Shown piece by piece: positions 1 to 8,700 of a DNA stretch of 31,488 bases (position 1 is its first letter; each line of letters opens with the position of its first letter). The stretch comes from JARRKU01 sp050288425 (GTDB taxonomy: Bacteria; Desulfobacterota; Desulfobacteria; Desulfobacterales; Desulfosarcinaceae), in contig JBNKDU010000043.1 of the NCBI GenBank assembly GCA_050288425.1, forward strand, positions 1-31,488. The letters are read 5' to 3'. The position numbers were made by a program, and so were the translations under genes. Below the pieces are notes generated by a model that was not told the origin of the DNA, did not search any database, and saw nothing but the letters and a program-made list of their open reading frames with translations.

Positions 1-1131
1 AAGTTCGTCTTGCTATTGACCAGCGGCCTGTTGTTGACCACCGGTATCGGTGTCTTTTACCTTTTCCCCCTGTATGTCCTGGACCTGGGGGGCAGCAAAT
101 CGGATATCGGCATCCTCATGGGGATCATGTCCCTCTCGGCCGTGGCGCTGCGCCCCTGGACATCCGGCCTGGTGGACCACCTGGGACGGAAGGGCAGCAT
201 GGCCCTCGGGTGCTTGTTGATGACATCGGTGAGCATTGCGCACCTCTTTTTCAAAGGCGACATCGGGCAGCTTTACCCGGTCCTGGTGGTCCTTCGGCTG
301 CTATTCGGCACCGGGGTGGCATTGGGTATCATCGCCTCCCTGACCCTGGCTGCCGATCTGGCGCCGGTTTCACGACTCAACGAGGGGCTGGGGATCTTCG
401 GCGTCATGCCGCTGATGGGCATCGCCATCGGTCCGGTGGTCGGGGAGCGTATCATCCATCGATGGGGTTTTGACGCCATGTTCCTGGCGGCGGCAGTATT
501 TTTTACTGTGGGTTTCTTCTTTCTGTTGCCGTTGCGGGATGATTTTTCAAGGCCGGTTGGGGGGGCGCGGGCCGGTTTCATGGAGACGCTTCGGATCGGG
601 CTGGTATGGCGGATGGCGATTATCTGCCTGTGTTTCGGCGTGGCGTTTGCCGCCCACGGTGGTTTTGTGGCGCCTTTTGCCGAAGCCGGCGCCTTGTCCG
701 TGTCGGCCTACTTTGTCTCCTATTCCACCGCGGCGGTGATTTCACGCTTGTTCGGCGGCAAACTGGCGGACCGGTTCGGTGAAAGGCGATTGATTCCGGT
801 ATCCCTGGCAATTGCCGGGACGGGGTTCGTCTGCCTGATCCAAGTGACGTCGACAATGGGACTGGCCGGGACCGGTTTTGTGGCGGGCCTGGGCCACGGC
901 CTGCTCTTTCCAAGCCTCATCGCCTTGACCATTCGCCCCATTGCCGCCGGCAACCGCGGCAAGGTCACCGGCATCCTGACCGGCGGCGTAGACGCCGGCC
1001 TGTTCATCGGCTCCTTCACCATGGGACAATTGGGCGAATTCTACGGCTTCCCGGCCATCTTCGCCATGGCAGCGGCCACGATCTTCGTGGGCCTCGGCAT
1101 GTTCCTCTGGACAAGACGGATGTTGGGGTAA
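1..1131 (+). CDS. MFS transporter, 5' end outside the window
   Basis: Inner-membrane secondary transporter of the major facilitator superfamily; substrate unknown. The reading frame is open from base 1 (KFVLLLTSG...), so the true start lies upstream and 376 residues are visible. The protein is a run of hydrophobic helices with the family's cytoplasmic loop motif in each half: SGLVDHLGRKGS early and GGKLADRFGERR in the second half. The Asp and Arg/Lys of motif A are kept in both. Length and the two-fold motif fit a normal 12-helix MFS protein missing only its first helix. It is convergent with the metallo-hydrolase downstream, so the two are not co-transcribed. The family is clear; the drug-efflux versus nutrient role cannot be told. 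Confidence 0.9.
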   Translation, partial: KFVLLLTSGLLLTTGIGVFYLFPLYVLDLGGSKSDIGILMGIMSLSAVALRPWTSGLVDHLGRKGSMALGCLLMTSVSIAHLFFKGDIGQLYPVLVVLRLLFGTGVALGIIASLTLAADLAPVSRLNEGLGIFGVMPLMGIAIGPVVGERIIHRWGFDAMFLAAAVFFTVGFFFLLPLRDDFSRPVGGARAGFMETLRIGLVWRMAIICLCFGVAFAAHGGFVAPFAEAGALSVSAYFVSYSTAAVISRLFGGKLADRFGERRLIPVSLAIAGTGFVCLIQVTSTMGLAGTGFVAGLGHGLLFPSLIALTIRPIAAGNRGKVTGILTGGVDAGLFIGSFTMGQLGEFYGFPAIFAMAAATIFVGLGMFLWTRRMLG

Positions 1132-1143
1132 ACGAACGGACAT

Positions 1144-1207
1144 CTGATTGTCGCAGCATTCAGTTTCCAACCCCCCTTCCCTTCCACCCTCCATGGGCGA
1201 CAATCAG
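1144..1207. repeat. 11-bp perfect inverted repeat between convergent genes
   Basis: CTGATTGTCGC at 1144-1154 is the exact reverse complement of GCGACAATCAG at 1197-1207, with a 42-base pyrimidine-rich spacer. It lies between the stop of the MFS gene and the stop of the convergent hydrolase. It could be a bidirectional termination structure, but there is no T-run, so this is only a structural observation. Confidence 0.4.
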
Positions 1208-1238
1208 CACCAGGATGCCGGATGGGATGGCCGCGCGC

Positions 1239-2138
1239 TCAACCACGCGCCGCCAGGTGGCGGACGCGGGCACGCAGGTTGAGAAGGTAGGCGGTCAGGG
1301 GCTGCTTGGGCCCGGGCCGATCGTCATATTCGGCGGCCTTGATGCGTTCCACGACTTTGTCCACATCGCCGTGTTCTTCATCCAGGAAGGCATCGGCGAG
1401 TTCCTTGAAGCGGCGGGCGGCCTCCAGGGAGCGGCTGAAAAAGTGCCTGGCGTCCTCTCCGGTAAACAAAGCGAAATGGCTCTGGGAAATGATGTCCGGA
1501 TGCAGCGATGCCAGGCGCCTGATGTTCTGCATGTAAGCGTCGAAATCGGCCAGGAATTCAGTGGAGATAAATCCGGTGGGGCCGGTGACGCCTCCGGCCT
1601 CGCCGATAAAGACCCATTTTTTCTGGGGAATATGATAGCTCAGGGAGTCCCAGGTGTGTCCCGGGGTTGCCAGGACATCCACGGACAGGCCGTTTCCGAT
1701 ATCGATGCGGTCGCCATCATCGAGAACCCGATCGACCTCGAAGGGTTCGAAGGCAATCGCCCGGGCCGGGTCGGGCAGTTCCTCGTCTCCCATCCGCTGC
1801 TCGATTTCATCGTTGAGCTGCCGAATGGTCCTGACGGCATTGGGGCGGCGCATGATGTCGGCGGCCTTGGGACTTGCGTAGATCTTCAGGCCGGGGAAGG
1901 TTCGCTTCAGAAAAGCGGCGGCCCCGCAATGGTCGAAATGAACATGGGTGAGGAAAAGATGCGTCGGTTCCCGATTTCTCAACACCTTGCGAATATCGGA
2001 TTCATAGAGAGACCCCAGGCAGGCCACGCCGGCGTCGATCAGAACCGGTTCGGCGCCGGTTACCAGGTGGACGGGAAAGTGGTTGTTCCCCAGGACATAC
2101 AATCCATCGGCGGCTTTACCTGTTCGATTGAAAACCAT
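1239..2138 (-). CDS. Metallo-beta-lactamase-fold hydrolase (glyoxalase II-like)
   Basis: A 299-residue cytoplasmic MBL-fold protein, probably a metal-dependent ester or thioester hydrolase. The signature THVHFDH (residues 64-70) supplies H65, H67, D69 and H70. H161 in the PGHTWDS turn and H221 in SQSHFA are the expected third and last metal His. The usual bridging Asp appears as Glu: VFIGEAGG around E180 stands where most members have GD. Residues 222-299 form a C-terminal helical extension of the kind seen in MBL proteins with a dimerisation or substrate lid. The ATG start at 2138 gives a complete fold. The gene is monocistronic, convergent with the MFS gene and followed upstream by decayed sequence. 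Substrate not determinable. Confidence 0.88.
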   Translation of the reverse strand: MVFNRTGKAADGLYVLGNNHFPVHLVTGAEPVLIDAGVACLGSLYESDIRKVLRNREPTHLFLTHVHFDHCGAAAFLKRTFPGLKIYASPKAADIMRRPNAVRTIRQLNDEIEQRMGDEELPDPARAIAFEPFEVDRVLDDGDRIDIGNGLSVDVLATPGHTWDSLSYHIPQKKWVFIGEAGGVTGPTGFISTEFLADFDAYMQNIRRLASLHPDIISQSHFALFTGEDARHFFSRSLEAARRFKELADAFLDEEHGDVDKVVERIKAAEYDDRPGPKQPLTAYLLNLRARVRHLAARG

Positions 2139-2223
2139 CGACTGTTTCCATATTCAATTTGCCATTTTTTTCAGGCAACATCATATGCAATTTCTCGTCC
2201 GCTTCTATTCGTCAATGCAATGA

Positions 2224-2331
2224 TTACCGAATTTTGAGGCCGACTTCAAGCCGCTTGAATTCAACGGGATCCAGGCGCAGGGAAATGGGATCTCCCCATT
2301 TTTCCGCGATCAATTCAAATGCGATCGAGTC
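2224..2331 (-). pseudogene. C-terminal remnant of an unknown gene
   Basis: This frame reads 35 residues of good-looking protein (ending EFKRLEVGLKIR) up to a TAA. It has no start codon and is preceded in frame by a TGA at 2332-2334. Amphipathic, acidic/basic-balanced composition (EKWGDPISLRLDPVEF) looks like a real protein end rather than a chance ORF. I do not recognise the family. It is best read as the tail of a decayed gene. The rest of 2139-2472 shows nothing I can assign. Confidence 0.3.
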
Positions 2332-2472
2332 TCAACCAGGATGGGGCACATCGGCGAATCCGACTGAGCGGTGCATTCCAGGAACAGCAGCGAAAAATGA
2401 TTTCAATTGACAAGCAGAAGCGCTGTCCGGCACCCCGGATGAGGCTATATTGCATCCGCACCGCAGCCTAAT

Positions 2473-2610
2473 TCAGCGGCGCTTGAAGTGCCAGGCGACC
2501 TTGGAAGTATACTTCGCCTGGGTATAAATGATTCGCACAATGGAAAACGCCTGATCATCACTGGTCAACGAAATGTCATACTCTTTGCGTATCAGCGAAA
2601 TTGAGCGAAA
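2473..2610 (-). pseudogene. C-terminal remnant adjoining the REP transposase element
   Basis: A 45-codon open stretch with no start ends in TGA at 2473-2475. Its translation contains YDISLTSDDQAFSIVRIIY and ends VAWHFKRR. It begins immediately at the outer edge of the transposase element's inverted repeat (2613-2631), so the upstream part of the gene is missing at exactly that boundary. The missing N-terminal part may be the small ORF on the other side of the element (3778-4053), which is on the same strand in the right order. Family unknown. Confidence 0.35.
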
Positions 2611-2612
2611 TT

Positions 2613-2631
2613 GGGGACGTCTTTAAATAAT
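2613..2631 (+). repeat. Left inverted repeat of the REP-transposase element
   Basis: GGGGACGTCTTTAAATAAT is the exact reverse complement of 3693-3711 on the far side of the transposase gene (19 of 19). The match continues outward through one mismatch into GAAAT on both sides. It lies only about 10 bp past the transposase stop codon, so it marks the downstream end of the element. Confidence 0.75.
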
Positions 2632-2639
2632 TCAATAAC

Positions 2640-3647
2640 TCAATTGAGCAGATCCAGCTTGTTCATTTTGGCAATGGCCTCTCCGCGTCGGACAGCATAG
2701 CCGACGCCCGCAGGCGTCATCTCCATTTTTTCAGCAAGCTCACTCAGACTCCGACCTAATTCGTTAACCGCCCAAAAACAGAACAACCCTCTGGCATCGG
2801 CCCGTTTTTGGATGCGGCTTTTCACGAAGATTTCATCGGGCTCTATATCGAAAACACCTGCAGCCTTAGCGGCGATCTGCTTCAGATCGACGCCTTTTTG
2901 TTTCAAGGCCTGAGAGCGTACCATTTTCTGATCGGCCTGCTCCAGGATCGATTGCACAAAGGCCGACTCGCCCAAAATCCGCTGGTCGCCCTTGATACGA
3001 TCCATGCCGTGTCGGCGCAGTTTTTTGACGGCTGCCCAACCGCCCAGACTGCGCACAAGGCCTCCACCCACCAGTTCTGGACGTCGGCCCTGGCCCAAGC
3101 CGTGCTTCACAAAGGCTCCATAGCGTCTGCGGGCCAGTGCCCGGGTATCGGCAAACAGCGATAGTACGTAGCGGCCATCCTGCCAGAGACAGGACCGTGC
3201 GCCCATCAGCACGCCGTGGCCGCAAAACGCGTAGCCCTTGAGCGCGGATAGGTCGTCAACCATCCCGGCCCGCACCGGGTTCAGATGAATATAGCGAACC
3301 AGCTCTTTCAGGTAGGCATCTTCCTGGCAGATGATGGATTTGTAGCGATTTTGAAACAACTGGCCGTGACGGCGGTGGCGGCGGTTAAAACCGATGGCAT
3401 AGCCGGTCAACAATCGCCGCATCAGCCTGGCGATGCCCGCCGGGCCGGAACGAAATAAAAAGTGGGCGTGGTTGCTCATCAGCACCCAGGCATAACAGGA
3501 CGTTCCGGTCTCGGGGACGAGAACCGCCAACCGGTTGACAAGATCGCGTTGATCGTTGCTGTCGTAAAAGATCTTGCGCCGCTCGATGCCTCGAATAATC
3601 ACATGATGCAAAACCCCGGGGGCGTCTATTCTAGCAGTGCGTGGCAT
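2640..3647 (-). CDS. REP-associated tyrosine transposase (Y1_Tnp, TnpA_REP-like)
   Basis: A 335-residue HUH-type Y1 nuclease of the RAYT group, which cuts single-stranded hairpin (REP) DNA through a 5'-phosphotyrosine. The HUH pair is H60-x-H62 in MSNHAHFLF, and the probable catalytic Tyr is Y119 in ELVRYIHLNPVRA, both typical of the family. Residues 1-30 (MPRTARIDAPGVLHHV) are the usual N-terminus. The last ~90 residues add a helical region with a helix-turn-helix-like segment (LSELAEKMEMTPAGVGYAV), common in longer members. The gene sits alone between perfect 19-bp inverted repeats, with more copies of the same repeat upstream of its start. That is what a RAYT acting on its own REP sequences would leave. 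The reading frame is intact, so it may be active. Confidence 0.88.
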   Translation of the reverse strand: MPRTARIDAPGVLHHVIIRGIERRKIFYDSNDQRDLVNRLAVLVPETGTSCYAWVLMSNHAHFLFRSGPAGIARLMRRLLTGYAIGFNRRHRRHGQLFQNRYKSIICQEDAYLKELVRYIHLNPVRAGMVDDLSALKGYAFCGHGVLMGARSCLWQDGRYVLSLFADTRALARRRYGAFVKHGLGQGRRPELVGGGLVRSLGGWAAVKKLRRHGMDRIKGDQRILGESAFVQSILEQADQKMVRSQALKQKGVDLKQIAAKAAGVFDIEPDEIFVKSRIQKRADARGLFCFWAVNELGRSLSELAEKMEMTPAGVGYAVRRGEAIAKMNKLDLLN

Positions 3648-3692
3648 GCCTACCTGGTTAGCATGATATGGGTGACAAAATCAAGTTATTTG

Positions 3693-3787
3693 ATTATTTA
3701 AAGACGTCCCCTATTTCCTTTTAAAGACGTCCCCTATTTCCTTCCTATTTCCTTCTATCTATTTCCTAAGACGTCCCCTATTTCCTT
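3693..3787 (-). repeat. Cluster of three REP-like repeats (AAGACGTCCCCTATTTCCTT)
   Basis: Three copies of AAGACGTCCCCTATTTCCTT lie at 3701-3720, 3723-3742 and 3768-3787. Short partial copies (CTATTTCCTTC) fill the gaps and the stretch after the last copy. The first copy includes the right inverted repeat of the transposase element (3693-3711). The third copy lacks the leading TTTAA. The third copy and its trailing CTATTTCC run into the 3' end of the small ORF at 3778-4053 and supply its stop codon. Confidence 0.75.
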
Positions 3788-4053
3788 CTATTTCCTTCGT
3801 TGTCCGGCTTATTGTAACTGTAGCTAATGGATTTTTTTCTCCAGTAAGATACATGACAGGGGATACAGTCATGGCTTCCGGCCGGCGGCGTTGAATAGCG
3901 CCACTCTTGAGGTACCCTTGAAAAATCCACACTATGCTTAAACCGATTCGCTTGCCGGAAACGCCACACGGCAATCAATTCATCGGCTTCGATAATATCA
4001 ATTGTGTAATCATTGCTTTTCATCTTGCTTTTCAGATCACCTTCTAAGCTCAT
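3778..4053 (-). CDS. Small protein of unknown function, 3' end in REP sequence
   Basis: A 91-residue ORF. I chose the ATG at 4053 because AGGAG lies 7 bases before it; an earlier in-frame start (4116) has no such site. The first half (SNDYTIDIIEADELIAVWRFRQANRF) looks like a folded protein. The last residues (DNEGNRRK) are encoded by REP-derived GGAAATAG repeats, so the natural C-terminus has probably been replaced by the repeat cluster. It lies downstream of the Sel1 gene on the same strand. No family recognised. It could be the N-terminal piece of the gene whose tail is at 2473-2610. Confidence 0.45.
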   Translation of the reverse strand: MSLEGDLKSKMKSNDYTIDIIEADELIAVWRFRQANRFKHSVDFSRVPQEWRYSTPPAGSHDCIPCHVSYWRKKSISYSYNKPDNEGNRRK

Positions 4054-4150
4054 CGATAGACTCCTCGTTGTTTTCCGCAGGCCTGAATCTGATAAGTGTA
4101 AGATCTGTTCTCGCAACGGTTTATTGATCTTATTTCATTTCTCTGTCTCC

Positions 4151-4873
4151 CTAATCCATACACCTGACTTGCCTATTTGATTTCATAAGCCATTCATTGG
4201 AGATTTCTTTATCTTTTAAAACTCCTATGCCCCTGCAGTAAAAGTAGCCCAAGATAAATTGTGCTTCCTCATAATCATTAATCGCGGCTTTTTTATACCA
4301 ATGGAGTGCTTTGGCAAAATCTCGAGGGACTAGTTTGCCGTCATCATAAATCATAGCCAGTTGGAACTGAATCTCGGCGTTTCCGCCTTCAGCTTGTGAG
4401 ATTAGATCTTCGAGGATCTCGCTGTATGGGACTTCCACCATTTCATTACCTTTTTCTTTGTAAAAAGTGGCGTTTATTTTTTTAGGTAACTCAGCCTTTT
4501 TGGCTTTTCGGTACCAATCATTTGCCAGGAGTGCATTAGGTTGTACGCCAATGCCATTGTCATACATCATTCCCATGTGGAACATGGCCTGCGAATGCCC
4601 TAATTCAATTGCCGATGAAATATGAGAAATGCCTTTTTTAAGATCGAAATATTTTGACTGCCTGTCGGTAAATATCAAGCCAAGATAATAATGCGCATCA
4701 GGATTACCTTTAGAGGCCAGTCTTTTAAAAACCGGCAAGGAATCATTTACATTTCCCTTTAGGTATTGGTTAATTGCATCCTGCATTTGGCGAGGTACAT
4801 CCGATGCATGCACGGTGTTTATTAGGAGCAGGATTGGAACCAACACGATCCATAAAATTCTAAGTATTGGCAT
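4151..4873 (-). CDS. Secreted Sel1-repeat (SLR/TPR-like) protein
   Basis: A 240-residue exported protein made of Sel1-like helical repeats, which act as protein-protein interaction scaffolds. An N-terminal signal peptide (hydrophobic residues 4-20, then VHAS, cleavage near residue 24) directs it to the periplasm. Repeats are visible at about 55-92 (AHYYLGLIFTD), 93-128 (AMFHMGMMYDNGIGVQPN), 165-202 (IQFQLAMIYDDGKLVPRD) and 203-238 (AQFILGYFYCRGIGV). A less regular linker of ~35 residues separates the second and third. Start at 4873 is supported by AAGGA just upstream. The gene is clearly more AT-rich than the surrounding genes, suggesting a different origin. The partner protein is unknown. 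Confidence 0.85.
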   Translation of the reverse strand: MPILRILWIVLVPILLLINTVHASDVPRQMQDAINQYLKGNVNDSLPVFKRLASKGNPDAHYYLGLIFTDRQSKYFDLKKGISHISSAIELGHSQAMFHMGMMYDNGIGVQPNALLANDWYRKAKKAELPKKINATFYKEKGNEMVEVPYSEILEDLISQAEGGNAEIQFQLAMIYDDGKLVPRDFAKALHWYKKAAINDYEEAQFILGYFYCRGIGVLKDKEISNEWLMKSNRQVRCMD

Positions 4874-5195
4874 ATTTCATCCTTGAGTCGCTGGGGTTTA
4901 GCTAAACAGAGGGTTCAATCACATTGAAGTGCCATGTCCGAAGACAGAATGCATAATGAATATGCAACCTGGATGAACCACCGCTAAATATGAAATCAAA
5001 AGGATTGTTTTTGCCTATTATTGGTGTGGATAGGCTTGCCCTGTTAAGAACCAAGGGCGATGGTTTTATAGGCTAAATATTAGTCCAAATGCAAGCGTTT
5101 TACAGAAATTTCCGATACAAACAACCCTTCAGTGTTGCCCCATTCTTGCTCGAACCAAATTATCCCTGCATCGCTCATCTGTGGCATGTCTGTTT
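4874..5195. other. Intergenic, AT-rich, no confident gene
   Basis: This stretch lies upstream of the Sel1 gene and downstream of the PNPOx gene. A 35-codon frame at 5080-5187 (minus) starts at an ATG and reads MPQMSDAGIIWFEQEWGN..., but it has no Shine-Dalgarno site and no recognised family. It could be another gene remnant like those at 2224 and 2473. No convincing sigma-70 promoter or terminator was seen. Confidence 0.3.
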
Positions 5196-5669
5196 TCAGA
5201 CGGCCGACGGTCCCGGGCTGCGCTTGCCGGTCATGGACTCGATGGTGATGCGCCATACGCGGGTGCGGGCCAGGGAGGGGTCGTCGAAGGTCCACTCCTT
5301 GCCCGAATAGTGGCGCATGATCCGGTTGAGGCCGTATCGTTTGCGGTCCGGATCGAGGAGTTCGCCGACTGTGCCGAATCCGATCACGCTTTCGAAGTGC
5401 AGGGACCATTTGCAGGCGGCGGTGGGATGCGTCACTACTTCCGAGTGGGCTTCGAACTCGAAGCAGACACGGGGATCGGCCTCGAAACAATCGATCTTGC
5501 GGCCCCGGGGGGCGGTGTGGAAGTAGATGGCTTCGCCGTCGTAGCCGAAACTCAGGGGGACCAGGTAGGGTTGGCCGTCCGCGGCCATGGCCAGCCGGCA
5601 TACGCTGGAGCGGCCGATGATGGCGTCGATGGCCTTTCTGTCTTCCACCAACTTCTCTTTTCTGCGCAT
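5196..5669 (-). CDS. PNPOx-fold (pyridoxamine 5'-phosphate oxidase family) flavoprotein
   Basis: A 157-residue cytoplasmic split-barrel protein of the FMN-binding PNPOx-like family, NimA-like in size. N-terminal helix DRKAIDAIIGRSSVCRLAMA, then the strand pattern GQPYLVPLSFGYDGEAIYFHTA. This is the standard opening of the family, with the Arg/Ser/Leu stretch that contacts FMN phosphate. W133-R-I-T-I near the end is the closing strand. AGGAG lies 10 bases before the ATG at 5669. It follows the giant surface-protein gene by 70 bp on the same strand and might be read through from it. Nothing in its type connects it to that operon. The exact flavin substrate is unknown. Confidence 0.85.
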   Translation of the reverse strand: MRRKEKLVEDRKAIDAIIGRSSVCRLAMAADGQPYLVPLSFGYDGEAIYFHTAPRGRKIDCFEADPRVCFEFEAHSEVVTHPTAACKWSLHFESVIGFGTVGELLDPDRKRYGLNRIMRHYSGKEWTFDDPSLARTRVWRITIESMTGKRSPGPSAV

Positions 5670-5739
5670 GGGGTCACTGCTCCTGAAGGGGTTTCCCGGA
5701 TATTTATCGGAAGATACTATGGGCCGGCCGGGAAGGCAA

Positions 5740-8700
5740 TCATTTGCGGCCGAACCAGTCCACCAGTTCGCGGACCGACTGCTGGTCGAACTTGACGCGG
5801 AACTTCACGAAGGGTCCGGCGGCGGTGTAGTCGGCGTCGGAGAAGTCTTCGTCGGTGAACCCGGTGAGGTTGTAGCCCAGGCTGAGCCAGGTGTTTTTGG
5901 CGAGACTGCAGCCCACCGAGGCGCCGGTGCGGTAGTCGATCTGCCCGGCGTCCCAGGAGTGCAGGACGCTGGCGTGCAGGCCGATATCCCATCGTTTGGT
6001 CAGGTCGTAGCGCGTTTCGATGCCGGACAGGTCGGTGTAGCCGCTGTAGCCGGCGTGGTCGATGGTGTCGAAGACGTACTTGGCGCCGTATTGCAGGGCC
6101 ACCTGCAGCCGGTGGTGGGGCCGCCAGTTCGTGTTGAGATTGTTGACGATGCGCCGGGCCTCGAACCGGCCGGCGGCGTCCTTGCGGTCTTCCAGTTTAT
6201 AGTCCAGCCGGTCGAAGACCATCCAGGCGCCGGCCAGGGGGCGCAGGGCCAGGCTGAGGCGGACATCTCCTTCCAGGGTCTCCGTGCCGGCATCGGTGGC
6301 GGTATGGAAGAATTTCATCCCGGCCGACATGCCCAGGCCCTTGCGGACTTCGCCGGCCACGCCGGTGACCAGGTTCCACTTGTCTTCGGTCTCGGCGTCG
6401 CGGCTTTCCACGCGCCCGGTCCAGGACCATTGGGTCGCGCGATATCCGGCCCCCAGGGAGAGGGCGGTGAAGTCTTCCCCGGCTCCGGAGGCGGTAGGCA
6501 CGTTGGTGTTGAAAGGGGCCGTCTCGCCGTCGTGTCGGACGGTCTGGGTGCGGTCCAGGCCGCCGTCCACGCTCCAGCGGTCGTCGAGCCGCCAGGTCTG
6601 CAGCAATCCCAGGGTGGAGTAGAGGCGCTGTCCGTCGGCCGTTGTCTGTCGGCCCACCGACGTTCCCACCTGTCCCCCGCTCCAGGGGGTGGCCTTGAGA
6701 CCCAGCCGGCTGCTCTGGGTGTCGGCGGCATCTCCCCGGGTGATCTCGTGTTCGGCAAACAGGGAGGTCGTATCGGAGAGACGGTAGTCGGCCCCCAGGA
6801 GGGTGCGGGTGGGAAAGTCGACGCTCTGGTTGTCGTCTTCCAGGGATTGTTCGTGGTCCAGGCGGGCCGTCAGGCGACCGTCCAGCAGCCGCCGGGATCC
6901 GCCGGCCAGGATCTGGGTGGAACGGTCCTGCTGGTCGTTGCCCAGCCGGTCCTCGGCCAGGCGCAGGCCGGTGTAGAGATCGAACAGCGGCTGGTGGTAT
7001 TCCACCCGTCCTTCGCCGAGATCGCGCCGGGCGCCGGTGGCCAGGTTGTCGTTGCGGTAGGCCTCCCCGGAGAGGGCCCATTCCTTTTGAATTCTCCAGG
7101 CCGCGTCGGCGCCGACCTTGCGGGTGGCGGTTTCGCTGCCGTTCTGCTGGCCCAGTCCGAAATCCTCTCCCTGCTCCCGGAAGTAAAGCTTGGCATCCAG
7201 GTCCGGCGTCTGCTTGCGCAGTTCCGCCAGGTAGGCCTGTCCGCTGATGTCTTCGCCCGCCCGGGTCCGGGTGGTGGCGGCCGCCTCCGCCTTGAGTCGC
7301 AGTCCCTTGCCCAGGTCCACCGCGGCATCCACTCCGCCCAGGTCGCCTTCGGCGTTTTGCGGGCCCTCGTGGATGGCGGTGGCCCCGACTTCCACCCGGC
7401 CTTGGGCCAGGCGGACCGAGCCGCGTCCGCCGTAGGTGTAGGCCTCGTTGCCGGCGTCGCCGGATTCATAGGTCACGACGATGAAGTTGGGATTGAAGTT
7501 TTCGTCGCGGCCGAATACCGGCAATTTGAAGAAGAGCGTGCCGGCATCGTAGTCGATGTCGTAGTCCACGTGCCGCGACAGGGTCTGGCGGGCGACGATG
7601 ACTTCGCTGCGGAACCGGTCCCGGGTCTCGATGACCACCTCTTCGGAATTGACCAGGATATTCTTCCGTGACAGCCGGTAGAGGCCGGAGGTGCCGTCGC
7701 CTTGGATTTCGTCCTTGACGAAGGCCTGGTCCGTGTCGCTGGCGAAGGCGCTGTAGCCGAAGCGCGCTCCCCGGTATTCCGATTTGAGGCCGTTGAGGCG
7801 ACGGCTGTAGCGCGAAAGCTCGGTTACGGTGAGGCCGGTGTCGTAGTCGCCGAAGAGGGCATAAAACTGGTCGCGTTCGATCTTGAGGAAGAGTTTGCGG
7901 ATGCTGGCCGCCTCGTACTGCTGCTCGCCGGTGTCGCCGTAGAGGGTGTAATAGGTGTCCGGGTCGATGGCCTGGAAGAGGTTGTTCTGCGGGTCCTCGA
8001 TCTCCTTGACCGAGTCGAAGGCCGCCGTCAGCAGCCACTTGCCCTGGATGCGGCCCTTGGCGAAGAACGCCAGCCGGCCGTCGTCGTAGAAATCTTCTTC
8101 TTCATCGGCGGACCGTAGATGCTCCATGTTCCCGGAGACGGTCCGGTAGCCCGCCGTGCCTTCGGCCAGGCCCACGAGAACCCAGTCCCGGGCCCCGGGC
8201 CGCAGCCAGGCGCGGATCTCCTGGTCTTCCGTTTCCATCGCCAAGGAGACCCGGGCATATCCCGAGCGGGTGGTGGGCTGCAGCGCGATCCGGGCGATGC
8301 CGTCTTCTTCCACCATATAGCGGGTGGTTTCGCCCGCCACCCGGGCGAGATCCCCTTCGAAACGGCGGTCCGGCTGCGCCGCCCGCAGGGGCGGGGCCAC
8401 GGCGTAATCCCCCATCAGGCCCGGACGCGCGGGATGACCATCCTTGTCCATGAGGCGCACGGCGATGACGGGGGTGGATTTGCCGTCGGCCAGGAGCCGG
8501 GAGGCCTCCTCCACGAGGACGGCCTTGACCGGCGGGCCGGAATAATGGACCCGCCGGGCGAGGGTCTGGAGGACCCGGCCGTTCTCGTCGGCGCAGACGG
8601 CTTCCAGCAGGTTGTCCCCCGGTTCCAGGCCGATGCCGCTCCACAGGGTCACGGCCGTTTGGCCCGATTGACTGGTCTGCCGGCCGGCGTACTTCAATGG

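Noticed and set aside
5188..5201. Terminator hairpin after the PNPOx gene
   Set aside because: The stem is only 5 bp (GTCTG/CAGAC) with no following T-run.
5587..7671. Long plus-strand ORF of 694 codons
   Set aside because: It lies antisense to the giant surface-protein gene, is rich in Gly/Val/Ala/Gln with no domain, and comes from the high GC of the real gene.
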